Under the pieces are notes generated by a model, which saw nothing but the letters and a program-made list of their open reading frames with translations, searched no databases and was not told the DNA's origin. Both the position numbers and the translations under genes were made by a program. 26,005 nucleotides of DNA from JBCCFW01 sp039029535 (lineage in GTDB: Bacteria > Acidobacteriota > JBCCFW01). The stretch is taken from NCBI GenBank assembly GCA_039029535.1, contig JBCCFW010000102.1, positions 1 through 26,005 on the forward strand, given 5' to 3'. Shown one piece after another: positions 1 through 7,560 of the stretch (position 1 is the stretch's first letter; each line of letters begins with the position of its first letter).

Positions 1-84
1 GCCGCCCGGATCGAGCCCTCGGGAGCCCAGCGGGTCGCGGCCGCCGTGCTGGCGACGCAACCTGGAGGGGCCCCGCGCCCGTAG
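1..84 (+). CDS. 3' end of an unidentified protein (partial)
   Basis: The first reading frame is open from the window edge and closes with TAG at 82-84, giving 27 residues that end in GGAPRP. The stretch IEPSGAQRVAAAVLATQ would suit an amphipathic helix. It would be a gene on the same strand as the sigma factor that follows, with its stop 118 bases upstream. In such GC-rich DNA open frames are common by chance: the frame of the sigma factor is also open back to the window start. The call is therefore weak and no function can be given. Confidence 0.3.
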   Translation, partial: AARIEPSGAQRVAAAVLATQPGGAPRP

Positions 85-202
85 CTCGGAGCATGACCCT
101 CCTAACGCGCAGCCCCTCCCGACGTCCTTCTCACGAGCGGGGAAACCGCGTCCCATCCGGGACCAGCCAAGTCTCTTCCTCCCCGTCACCGGAGACACCG
201 AC
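85..202 (+). promoter_or_regulatory. leader of the sigma factor gene with SD site
   Basis: This 118-base gap precedes the sigma factor. GGAGA at 191-195 lies 7 bases before GTG 203 and supports that start. A short inverted repeat GTCCC (150-154) / GGGAC (159-163) follows a GGAAAC at 141-146; an ECF-type promoter (GGAAC near -35, GTC near -10) could be drawn with GTCTC at 171-175, which would suggest autoregulation. That promoter is speculative, and no sigma-70-like pair is evident. Confidence 0.25.
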
Positions 203-796
203 GTGCCCGCCATCGCCCTCGCCAGCCACGACGGCGCCGGTGCCGTGCCGATGACCTCGGCCGACGCCAGCACCCGGCTGGAGGAGCTCTTCCGTGAGGC
301 CTCGGCCCTGGTCTACCGCACCGCCATGCGCGTGACCGGCAGCACCGCCGACGCCGAAGACGTCCTCCAGTCCGTCTTCCTCCATCTCATGCGGAGCTGT
401 CCGCCATCGCCCTGGCCCGACAAGCCGATCGGTTACGTCCACCGGGCAGCCGTGAACGCCTCGCTCGACCTGCTCCGGCGGCGCAAGCGCTGGACCGAGA
501 GCGGCGACGAGACCGAGCTGCCCAGTCGCAGCGACCGCGGCGAGGAGGAGGCCCTCCTCTCCCACCTTCAGAGCGAGCGGGACGCCGGCCGCCTGCGCCA
601 GGCGATGACCGCGCTCTCCGCCCTCGAGGCCGAGGTGTTCACCCTCCGCTTCTTCGAGGAGAAGCAACCCGCCGAGATCGCCGAGATCCTCGGCAAGACC
701 AGCAACCACGTCCGCGTGACCCTGCATGCGGCCCGCAAGAAAGTGAAGAGCCAGCTTCTCGACAGCAACGAGACGGCCTGCGAGGAGATCTCCTGA
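203..796 (+). CDS. ECF-type RNA polymerase sigma factor (sigma-70 family)
   Basis: The 197-aa product is a group 4 (extracytoplasmic function) sigma factor that would direct RNA polymerase to a small regulon in response to an envelope signal. Region 2 covers roughly residues 27-95, with the typical helix ALVYRTAMRVTGSTADAEDV (core binding and -10 recognition). Region 4 covers about 130-188, with the ALSALEAEVFTLRFFEEKQP helix followed by a helix-turn-helix (AEIAEILGKTSNHVRVTLHA). The length is normal for the family. GTG 203 is chosen because GGAGA lies 7 bases upstream; in-frame ATG 251 is an alternative that would still keep region 2 intact. The stop TGA (794-796) shares its A with the ATG of the next gene, so the two are translationally coupled, which suggests that the downstream FecR/zinc-motif membrane protein is its regulator. 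Confidence 0.93.
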   Translation: MPAIALASHDGAGAVPMTSADASTRLEELFREASALVYRTAMRVTGSTADAEDVLQSVFLHLMRSCPPSPWPDKPIGYVHRAAVNASLDLLRRRKRWTESGDETELPSRSDRGEEEALLSHLQSERDAGRLRQAMTALSALEAEVFTLRFFEEKQPAEIAEILGKTSNHVRVTLHAARKKVKSQLLDSNETACEEIS

Positions 797-3540
797 TGAG
801 CGACGACGTGATGCGAAACCAAGACGACGCCCTCGATCGACGCGTGGACGACGCCGCGCGGCGCATCCGCGAAGCCGGTCCCTCCGACGCCGAGGTCCAG
901 GCCGCGACCGACCGGGTCTGGCAGGGACTCCTCGCCGCCCAGGCCGGCAACGACGACAGCACCGACGGCTGCGACGACTTTCGTGATCGCCTGGCCGAGC
1001 ACCGAACTGGAACGCTCTCGGAGCTGGAGACCGCAATGGTCGAGCAGCACGCCCGCGAGTGCATCCCGTGCCGCCGCGCGCTCAAGGGCCCGGCCACGGA
1101 CACCACCACCACCCCGAGCGCTGCGCCGGCCACGGTGAGCCGTCCTCTCTTCCCGCGCCAGTGGCTGGTCGCCGCCGGCTTCCTCCTTCCCGCCCTGCTG
1201 GTCGGCGCCCTCTTCATGCTGAAGGGCGGCGGCGACGCCGCGAAGCTCGCCCAGGTCGAGGGTCAGGTCTACGTCCTCGAGGACGGCCAGCCTCGCGCCC
1301 TGAAGGCCGGCGAGGTCATCGAGAGCGGTCAGCGCCTGCGCTCCGGCAGCGGCACCTGGGCGGTGCTCGAGCTCTCCGACGGCAGCCGCGTGGAGCTCAA
1401 CGAACGTTCCTCCGTGCAGCTCACGCAGACCGGCTCGGCCACCGACCTCCGCCTCGAGCGGGGTGACGTCATCGTGCAGGCCGCCAAGCGCAAGACCCGC
1501 GACCTCACCGTGACCACCGACGAGATGACCGTCGCCGTCAAGGGCACCGTCTTCACCGTGGGCCACGGCATCGCCGGCTCGCGCGTGGGCGTGCTCGAAG
1601 GCTCGGTCGCCGTCGACCACGGCAGCACCGACGACCATCTCCTCGAGCCGGGTCAGCAGTACGCCACCCGTCGTGGGCTCGACCGCAAGGAGCTCCGCGA
1701 GCAGGTCGGCTGGAGCCACTTCCTCGACCAGCACGTCGCCCTCCTCGAAGAGCTCGACGCCGTGCAGGCCGAGCTCGAGGCCGAGCCGCTGAAGCGTCAC
1801 CTCCGCCACGACTCGCGGCTGCTCCCGGCCATGCCGGAGAACACCGTCCTCTACGCGGCGGCGCCCAACAGCCTCGACAACGTCCATCGTCTCGCCGAGC
1901 TGGTGCTCGACCGCGTGGTCGACCACCCGGCCTTCGCCGAGCTCTGGAACGACGTCCGTGACCAGGAAGACCTCCCCGACATCCGCGAGATGCTCGACGA
2001 GCTCGATCGCCTCTCGTCCGCCCTCGGTGAGGAAGTCGTGTTCGGCCTCGTGCTCCAGGAGAGCCCGGCCGGCGAGATGCGGCCCACCCCGGTGGTGGTC
2101 GCCGAGATCGCCGACGAGACCGCGTTCCTCTCCTTCATCCGTGAGACCGACGAGGACCTCGCCGGTGAGCTCGACGACGGCCTTCTCGTCCGCGACCTGG
2201 CCTCCCTCCAGGCCAAGAGCGTTGCCTCCCGGCAGTCCGGCAAGGACCGGCCCGTGTTCGCCTCCCTCGGGAACCACGCGCTGTTCTCGCCCGAGCCCGC
2301 CCTCGCGGCCGAGCTCGCGGGCAACCTCCACCAGGGTCGCTCCTCCTTCGTGGGCAGCGAGTTCCATCGCACGCTCGAGGCCGCCTACGACGACGGCACC
2401 GAGTTCCTCATCGGCATCGACACCCGTCGCGTGGTCGACCTCTCCAGCGACGACGACAACGAGGACGCCATCGAGCAGCTCGCGGCCCTCGGTCTCACCG
2501 GGATGTCGCACGCGGTGTTCAAGGGCACCATCGACGGTGACGGCTCGGCCCAGCTGAGCTTCGCCGAGGGTCGCTCCGGGCTCGCCTCCTGGATCGCCGA
2601 GCCCTCGCCCATGGGCGCGCTCGACTTCATCTCCGAAGACTCCATCTTCGTCGGCTCGGCCGTGACCAAGGACGCCGCGGCTCTCCTGGCCGACATCACC
2701 GCGGTCGCCGAGGACGACGACTATGGTCAGTTCCTCGTCGAGTTCCGCGAGGCCACCGGCCTGGCGTTCGAGAACGACCTCGCCGACACGCTCGGTGGTG
2801 AGGTGGCCATCGGCCTCTCCGGTCTCGGCCTCTCCATCCCCGACATCCAGCTCATCGTGGAGACCGTCGACCCGACGCGGCTCGAGACGAGCATCGCGAC
2901 GCTGGTCGACGTCCTCAACCGCAACCTCGTCGACGAGGGTCTCGAGACCCTGAGCTTCGAGAGCACGGACGGCCCCAACGGCACGACCTGGCGGATGACG
3001 CATCCGCAGTGGCCGGTGGAGCTGCACCACGCCTTCCAGGACGGTTACCTCGTGCTCGCGACGGCGCAGCCCACGTTGGAAGAGGCTCTCGAGGCTCAGC
3101 GCTACGGCCGGTCGTTCGCCGACTCGCAGACCTTCCGTGACCTCCTCCCCGAGGACGGCGACGAGGACTTCTCGCTGCTGGTCTACCAGGACCTGCTCGG
3201 TGCCCTCGGCGGACTCATGGAGCAGCTCGGCAGCGTGTCCGGCATCCCGGCCGAAGCCCAAGACGAGCTCCGTGAGAGGCTCGGCGGTGCGACGCTCGTG
3301 CACGCCCGTGCCGACGACCGCTCCATCGAGTTCGCGGTGAGCTCCAGCGGTGCCGGTCCCGGTGCCCAGGTGGCTGCGCTGCTGCGTCAGTCGCTCGTGC
3401 AGGCGCTCGAGCACGCTGCCGAAGAGGGCTGGACCGAGAGCATCAACCTCCAGGTCGGCCCCGCTGGCGTGCAACTCGACCCGCCCGACGACGATCGTCG
3501 CTCTCGGTCGGAACCCATCCGCTCCCGTCGCACGTACTGA
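796..3540 (+). CDS. anti-sigma zinc-motif / FecR / DUF3352-like membrane protein
   Basis: The 914-aa protein probably controls the sigma factor it is coupled to. The cytoplasmic N-terminus carries C59 and H85-x3-C89-x2-C92, the zinc-binding anti-sigma pattern. A Thr/Pro-rich linker leads to one membrane segment at about 123-141 (LVAAGFLLPALLVGALFML). A FecR domain follows at about 150-290, including VAVKGTVFTV and LEGSVAV. From about 345 (MPENTVLYAAAPNSLDNVHR) to about 890 lies a long ectodomain that resembles DUF3352-type regions in Acidobacteria-like proteins; its function is unknown. The last 20 residues are Arg/Ser-rich. The architecture suggests that the outer part senses a signal and the zinc domain holds or releases the sigma factor, but signalling is inferred from the family. 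Most FecR regulators are far shorter (around 300 aa), so the large ectodomain is the unusual part. The start ATG 796 is fixed by the overlap. Confidence 0.88.
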   Translation: MSDDVMRNQDDALDRRVDDAARRIREAGPSDAEVQAATDRVWQGLLAAQAGNDDSTDGCDDFRDRLAEHRTGTLSELETAMVEQHARECIPCRRALKGPATDTTTTPSAAPATVSRPLFPRQWLVAAGFLLPALLVGALFMLKGGGDAAKLAQVEGQVYVLEDGQPRALKAGEVIESGQRLRSGSGTWAVLELSDGSRVELNERSSVQLTQTGSATDLRLERGDVIVQAAKRKTRDLTVTTDEMTVAVKGTVFTVGHGIAGSRVGVLEGSVAVDHGSTDDHLLEPGQQYATRRGLDRKELREQVGWSHFLDQHVALLEELDAVQAELEAEPLKRHLRHDSRLLPAMPENTVLYAAAPNSLDNVHRLAELVLDRVVDHPAFAELWNDVRDQEDLPDIREMLDELDRLSSALGEEVVFGLVLQESPAGEMRPTPVVVAEIADETAFLSFIRETDEDLAGELDDGLLVRDLASLQAKSVASRQSGKDRPVFASLGNHALFSPEPALAAELAGNLHQGRSSFVGSEFHRTLEAAYDDGTEFLIGIDTRRVVDLSSDDDNEDAIEQLAALGLTGMSHAVFKGTIDGDGSAQLSFAEGRSGLASWIAEPSPMGALDFISEDSIFVGSAVTKDAAALLADITAVAEDDDYGQFLVEFREATGLAFENDLADTLGGEVAIGLSGLGLSIPDIQLIVETVDPTRLETSIATLVDVLNRNLVDEGLETLSFESTDGPNGTTWRMTHPQWPVELHHAFQDGYLVLATAQPTLEEALEAQRYGRSFADSQTFRDLLPEDGDEDFSLLVYQDLLGALGGLMEQLGSVSGIPAEAQDELRERLGGATLVHARADDRSIEFAVSSSGAGPGAQVAALLRQSLVQALEHAAEEGWTESINLQVGPAGVQLDPPDDDRRSRSEPIRSRRTY

Positions 3541-3570
3541 GCCACGTCGTGGACAGCGGAGCCACCGGTA

Positions 3571-3604
3571 GCACCCCCAGCCGCAATTCGGCGGCCGGGG
3601 GTGC
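3571..3604 (+). terminator. hairpin after the sigma/FecR operon
   Basis: Arms GCACCCCCAGCCGC (3571-3584) and GCGGCCGGGGGTGC (3591-3604) pair with one mismatch around a 6-base loop. It sits 31 bases after the FecR stop. There is no T-tract, so it may be a weak terminator or an mRNA-stabilising stem. Its position also argues against starting the ABC ATPase upstream at 3549, because that start would put the hairpin inside the gene. Confidence 0.55.
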
Positions 3605-3683
3605 CCAGTCCTGGCAGGATGGCCGGCGTCACCGTTTCGCTCTCGTCCCCGCGGGAGCAGGTGAGCACGACGGAGGACGTGAC

Positions 3684-4625
3684 GTGGCACCGGTCATCCA
3701 GCTGCAGGATCTCGTCGTTCATCTCGGCTCGGCCCCCATCCTCAAGGGACTGAGCTGCGAGCTGGCAGGACCGACCATCGGCCTGCTCGGACCCAACGGT
3801 GCCGGCAAGAGCACGTTGATCCGCAGCCTGCTCGGCTTCCACGACGCGGCGGGCGGCACCGCTCGAGTGCTCGGCCTCGACCCTCAGGGCGAGGCTCGCG
3901 ACATCCGCAGCCAGGTCGGCTACATGCCCGAGCACGACTCGTTCATCTCGGGCCAGACCGCCATCCGCTTCGTCCGCTACATGGCCGAGCTGCACGGCCT
4001 CCCCACCCCGGAGGCCATGGAGCGCGCCCACGAGGCGTTGTTCTGGGTCGGCCTGGGAGAAGCCCGCTACCGTGAGGTCGACGGCTTCTCCACCGGCATG
4101 AAGCAGCGGGTGAAGCTGGCCCAGGCCATCGTCCACTCGCCGTCGCTGGTCATCCTCGACGAGCCGACCAACGGGCTCGACCCACCGGGTCGGGCACGGA
4201 TGCTCGAGCTCGTGAAAGAGCTCGCCGCCACCGACGGTCTCACCCTGCTCGTGTCGTCTCACGTCATGGGCGACATCGAGACTTGTGCAGACGAGGTCCT
4301 CATCTTGAAGGAAGGACGCGTGGCCCGCGTGCATCAGCTCCGAGCCGAGCGCGAGGGTGACCATCGCTTCCTCGAGATCGAGCTCGTCGGTGACGAGGCG
4401 CCCTTCCTGCACGCCCTGAACGATCTCGGGCTCGCCCACTCCCGCGGCACCCGTCAACGGCTGCGGGTCGCGACCCAGCGTGACTTCCCCGTCGCCAAGA
4501 TCTTCCAGGCCGCGCTGGACGCCGGCGTGACCGTGCGCAGCCTCGTGCAGCGGGAGGACACCCTGCGCGAGGTCTTCCTCGACGCGATGGAGGTCGACGT
4601 CTCGGCCAACGGAGGAGCTGCCTGA
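3684..4625 (+). CDS. ABC transporter ATP-binding protein (ABC-2 type), first copy
   Basis: This 313-aa ATPase would power the ABC-2 permease encoded next to it. It has Walker A GPNGAGKST at residues 36-44, an ABC signature in the variant form FSTGMKQR (usual for ABC-2 exporters), Walker B LVILDEPTNGLDP, and the H-loop SSHVMG. A C-terminal extension of about 80 residues follows the nucleotide-binding domain, as in CcmA/YhaQ-like ATPases. I choose GTG 3684 because GGAGG (3672-3676) lies 7 bases upstream and the protein then begins with a standard ABC strand (APVIQLQDLVVHLG). An upstream ATG at 3549 is in frame but would run through the hairpin. The stop overlaps the permease start at 4625. The substrate cannot be predicted; a role in export or envelope maintenance under the linked sigma factor is a guess from position. 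Confidence 0.92.
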   Translation: MAPVIQLQDLVVHLGSAPILKGLSCELAGPTIGLLGPNGAGKSTLIRSLLGFHDAAGGTARVLGLDPQGEARDIRSQVGYMPEHDSFISGQTAIRFVRYMAELHGLPTPEAMERAHEALFWVGLGEARYREVDGFSTGMKQRVKLAQAIVHSPSLVILDEPTNGLDPPGRARMLELVKELAATDGLTLLVSSHVMGDIETCADEVLILKEGRVARVHQLRAEREGDHRFLEIELVGDEAPFLHALNDLGLAHSRGTRQRLRVATQRDFPVAKIFQAALDAGVTVRSLVQREDTLREVFLDAMEVDVSANGGAA

Positions 4626-5566
4626 TGGCCGTCATGGATCGGAGCTACAAGCGCTGGGACGGCGATCCCATGCCGCACTGGCAGCGACTGCTCGTCATCC
4701 CCGAGCACGGCCTGCGCGAGGTCTTCAAGCGCAAGCTCGTGCGCTTCCTCTACATCCTCAGCCTCCTGCCGTCACTGATGCTTCTCATCGCCGCCTTCGT
4801 GACGACGCACCTCGACGACCTGCTGGCGCTCTTCCCCTTCCTCTCGGAGCTCGAGCTGGACATCGGGGCGACCGCCTACCACGTGTTCTTCCGCTTTCAG
4901 TCGTTCATCCTCTTCCTGCTGACGCTGGCAGGAGGTCCGTCGCTCATCTCTCGCGATCTCACCAACCAGGCCTTGCCGCTCTACCTCTCGAAGTCGCTGT
5001 CGCGCACCGACTACGTGCTGGGCAAGGGCCTCGTGCTCCTGGTGCTGCTCGCCGGCGCCTCGCTGCTGCCGCTCTGCACCGTCTACTGCCTCCACTGGTT
5101 CTGGGCCGACTCCGATTGGCGCAGTGAATACGGCTGGCTCTTGTCGAGCCTGCTCACCAGCGGTGGCGCGAAGATCCTGTTCCTGACGATCTTCGTGCTC
5201 GCCATCTCCGCCTACGTGCGGCGAGCACGGCTGGCCTGGGTCGGGCTCATCGGCCTGTTCTTGCTGCCGTGGATGTGCTCCAGGGGCTTCGAGGAAGCCG
5301 CGCGGACGCGGGTCGCCGAAGTGGCGGCTCCGAAAGTGCTCCTCAGTAGCATCGAGACCTGGGCTTTCATCGACCGCCAGGCGGCACGGGCCATCAGCAA
5401 CAAGAACCCGGTCGAGAAGGCCATCGCGGAAACGCATGACCTCGTCGAGAGCCGCCGGCCGGCCCCACTGACCATGCCGGTGGTGTTCGCCGCCCTGCTC
5501 GGGTGGCTCAGCGCCGGCCTCTTCGCCATCTACCGCAAGCTGAGACCGGTGGAGGTGATCGGATGA
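4625..5566 (+). CDS. ABC-2 type transporter permease, first copy
   Basis: This 313-aa integral membrane protein should form the channel driven by the ATPase just upstream. About six hydrophobic segments can be read: RFLYILSLLPSLMLLIAAF, FQSFILFLLTLAGG, LVLLVLLAGASLLPLCTVY, ILFLTIFVLAISAYV, LAWVGLIGLFLLPWMC and VVFAALLGWLSAGLFAIY. After the second segment comes ISRDLTNQALPLYLSKSLSR, the short cytoplasmic coupling stretch typical of ABC-2 permeases, where substrate-release or coupling contacts are expected. The start ATG 4625 overlaps the ATPase stop, and the stop overlaps the start of the second ATPase at 5563. The region between about 5290 and 5450 (residues ~222-275) is a periplasmic or cytoplasmic loop with no recognised domain. 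Confidence 0.87.
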   Translation: MAVMDRSYKRWDGDPMPHWQRLLVIPEHGLREVFKRKLVRFLYILSLLPSLMLLIAAFVTTHLDDLLALFPFLSELELDIGATAYHVFFRFQSFILFLLTLAGGPSLISRDLTNQALPLYLSKSLSRTDYVLGKGLVLLVLLAGASLLPLCTVYCLHWFWADSDWRSEYGWLLSSLLTSGGAKILFLTIFVLAISAYVRRARLAWVGLIGLFLLPWMCSRGFEEAARTRVAEVAAPKVLLSSIETWAFIDRQAARAISNKNPVEKAIAETHDLVESRRPAPLTMPVVFAALLGWLSAGLFAIYRKLRPVEVIG

Positions 5567-6513
5567 GCAAGATGCCGGTCTTCGATCCCGTCATCGTCCT
5601 CGACGACGTCTCCAAGTGGTACGGCGAGGTCCTGGGCATCAACCGAGTGAGCCTCGAGCTCCCGCGGGGCATCACGAGCGTCGTCGGACCCAACGGTTGC
5701 GGCAAGAGCACGATGCTCAACATCATCGCCGGTCTCATCCGACCCTCCCGTGGTCGGGTGTCGATCGCCGGGGTGTCGCCGCGGGACAGTGAGGCGCTCG
5801 GCCGGGTGCTCGGCTACTGTCCGTCGACTGAGGCCATCCACGACACGCTCACCGCCGACGAGCACCTGCTCGGCCTGCTGCGCATCCACGGCTGGCCGGA
5901 GGACGAGCTCCACGAGCGCGTGAACCTCGCGCTGCAACGAGTCGGTCTCGAGCACGCGCGGCACAAGAAGGCCGGCGCCTACAGCAAGGGCATGCGTCAG
6001 CGGCTCAAGCTGGCCCTGTCCATCGCGCACGAGCCCCAGGTGCTCCTGCTCGACGAGCCACTCAACGGGCTCGACCCCCTCGGACGCGAGGAGTTCATCT
6101 CGCTGCTCCAGTCCTGGGCCGACGAGGGCGGCACCATCCTCATCTCCAGCCACGTGTTGCACGAGGTCGACCTCGTCGCCAACGCGGTGGTCATGCTCCA
6201 CCATGGCTACGTCGTGGCCGAAGGCGGCATCGCCACGGTACGAGGCGAGATCGAGGACCACCCATTGCAGGTCACCGTCACCTGCACCGACCCGGCCCGA
6301 CTGGCTGAACGCGCCTTCGCGGAAGGCGTCATCCGCAGCGCCAAGGTCGAGGGCTCTCAACTGCGAGTGGAGACCCTCGACGACGCGGGCTTCAGCAGGC
6401 TGGTCGCCACCCTGGCCGCGTCGGGTGAGCTGCACGTCGAGGGGATGGAGCTCGTCGACGAGAGCGTCGAGGCGGTCTACCAGTACCTCATCGGCTCGGA
6501 GGCGACGACATGA
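5563..6513 (+). CDS. ABC transporter ATP-binding protein (ABC-2 type), second copy
   Basis: The 316-aa ATPase has Walker A GPNGCGKST, signature YSKGMRQR, Walker B VLLLDEPLNGLDP and the H-loop SSHVLHE. It resembles the first ATPase throughout (same order, same GMxQRxKLA signature block), so the two probably arose by duplication of an ATPase-permease pair. The start is ATG 5563, with GGAGG at 5551-5555 seven bases upstream and an overlap with the preceding TGA; an in-frame ATG at 5503 lies inside the permease gene and has no such support. The C-terminal extension of about 80 residues (from DHPLQVTVTC) may be regulatory. It is coupled to the following permease by an ATGA overlap. The two ATPases may form a heterodimer or serve two separate transporters. 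Confidence 0.92.
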   Translation: MSKMPVFDPVIVLDDVSKWYGEVLGINRVSLELPRGITSVVGPNGCGKSTMLNIIAGLIRPSRGRVSIAGVSPRDSEALGRVLGYCPSTEAIHDTLTADEHLLGLLRIHGWPEDELHERVNLALQRVGLEHARHKKAGAYSKGMRQRLKLALSIAHEPQVLLLDEPLNGLDPLGREEFISLLQSWADEGGTILISSHVLHEVDLVANAVVMLHHGYVVAEGGIATVRGEIEDHPLQVTVTCTDPARLAERAFAEGVIRSAKVEGSQLRVETLDDAGFSRLVATLAASGELHVEGMELVDESVEAVYQYLIGSEATT

Positions 6514-7394
6514 GCACGGTCTCCCCCTCGTTCGATCCGGCGATGGCCGTCCGTCAGGTCCTGGCCACCGCGCGCTTCGAGTTCCTCCGGCTCCGTCGGA
6601 GCCGCTTCTCGTGGACGCGTGGCTTGCTGTTCTCCCTTCCGGTGTTCTTCACCGCTCTCGTCGCGGTGGTGATCACCTGGGAGACCGACTTCGCCTTCGA
6701 CGACGTGCTCCGGCTGGGCCACAGTACCGAGAGCACCGCCCGGCGCTTCCACGACTTCATCCAAGGCGCATCGTGGGGGATGTGGGGCGTCGTGCTCTAC
6801 CTCGGATGCTTCGCCCTCTGCGGCGGCTCCATTCGCAGCGAGGTCGAGGAGCGCACCTTGCACCACCTCTTCCTCCGCCCTGTCCGGCGAGAGCTCGCTG
6901 CGGCGGGGAAGTTCCTCGCAGCAGCCGCCCTCCTGGCTCTCCAGGCGGTCGGCTGCTGGTGGTTGAGCATCGTCTTGTTCCTGGCGCCGCATGGTCCGGC
7001 CGCGATGGCCTCGACCCTGCTGTCGGCGGACGGGCTCAAGAGCATGCTCGGCTCGGCCTTCGTCCTGGTCATGGCGGCCCTGTCCTACGGTGCCTTCCTG
7101 TTCATGGCGGGGATCGTCACCCGCTGGCCGGCGGTGGTCGGCGTGCTCTTCGCCCTGTTCGAGATCGTGCTGCTGTGGATGGGTCGCTTCCAGTGGCTCA
7201 CGCCGGCGCACCACCTCCGCTCGCTCTCCCCGGTGCGGCTCGACCCGGACCTGCCCATGGCGGAGATGCTCCCGCGGACCGCGGCCCCCGTGTCCGTGCT
7301 GGCCCTGCTCGTCTTCACCGCCGCCTGCCTGGCGGTGGCGGGCTGGCAGGTCCGGAACCTCCAGCTCGACTACGGCGAGGCACCGGGCGAGTAG
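6510..7394 (+). CDS. ABC-2 type transporter permease, second copy
   Basis: The 294-aa membrane protein is the last gene of the transporter operon. Readable membrane segments include LLFSLPVFFTALVAVVI, WGVVLYLGCFALCGGSI, AAALLALQAVGCWWLSIVLF, AFVLVMAALSYGAFLFMAGI, WPAVVGVLFALFEIVLLWMG and VSVLALLVFTAACLAVAGW. SEVEERTLHHLFLRPVRR after the second segment matches the position of the coupling stretch in the first permease. It begins with ATG 6510, overlapping the TGA of the second ATPase, and ends 31 bases before a strong terminator. The substrate is unknown. Confidence 0.87.
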   Translation: MSTVSPSFDPAMAVRQVLATARFEFLRLRRSRFSWTRGLLFSLPVFFTALVAVVITWETDFAFDDVLRLGHSTESTARRFHDFIQGASWGMWGVVLYLGCFALCGGSIRSEVEERTLHHLFLRPVRRELAAAGKFLAAAALLALQAVGCWWLSIVLFLAPHGPAAMASTLLSADGLKSMLGSAFVLVMAALSYGAFLFMAGIVTRWPAVVGVLFALFEIVLLWMGRFQWLTPAHHLRSLSPVRLDPDLPMAEMLPRTAAPVSVLALLVFTAACLAVAGWQVRNLQLDYGEAPGE

Positions 7395-7425
7395 GTCGCG
7401 GGCCAGCGCAACGCTGCGCGCAGCC

Positions 7426-7465
7426 AGGCCCGGGCGCCCTCGACGGCACCCGGGCCTTCGTTTTT
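7426..7465 (+). terminator. intrinsic terminator of the ABC operon
   Basis: The arms AGGCCCGGGCGCC (7426-7438) and GGCACCCGGGCCT (7445-7457) pair with one mismatch around a 6-base loop and are followed by TTCGTTTTT. It is well placed 31 bases after the last permease stop and is the clearest terminator on the plus strand. Confidence 0.85.
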
Positions 7466-7477
7466 CGGCGAGGCTCA

Positions 7478-7522
7478 ACCCCCTGCGGGGGTCACGGGGT
7501 CCTATCTTCGAGACGCGATAGG
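7478..7522 (+). promoter_or_regulatory. two hairpins in the leader of the 7561 gene
   Basis: ACCCCC (7478-7483) and GGGGGT (7487-7492) form a perfect stem with a 3-base loop. CCTATC (7501-7506) and GATAGG (7517-7522) form a second inverted repeat with a 10-base loop. Both lie between the operon terminator and the next gene. The second could be an operator or the base of a leader structure; no convincing -35/-10 pair was identified. AGGAG at 7550-7554 follows and is the only plausible ribosome-binding site. Confidence 0.35.
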
Positions 7523-7560
7523 ATCTCAACTGGGAAACCACCCCGCGCCAGGAGCCGGCC

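Noticed and set aside
3549..3683. Upstream start for the first ABC ATPase at ATG 3549
   Set aside because: The added 45 residues would be encoded by the hairpin at 3571-3604 and have no ABC similarity; GTG 3684 has a well-spaced GGAGG.
568..3690. A 1040-aa open frame antisense to the sigma factor and FecR gene
   Set aside because: It is the shadow of strong codon bias in GC-rich DNA: low-complexity Leu/Glu/Gly/Arg-rich text with no domain. The plus-strand genes have clear motifs and coupled starts.
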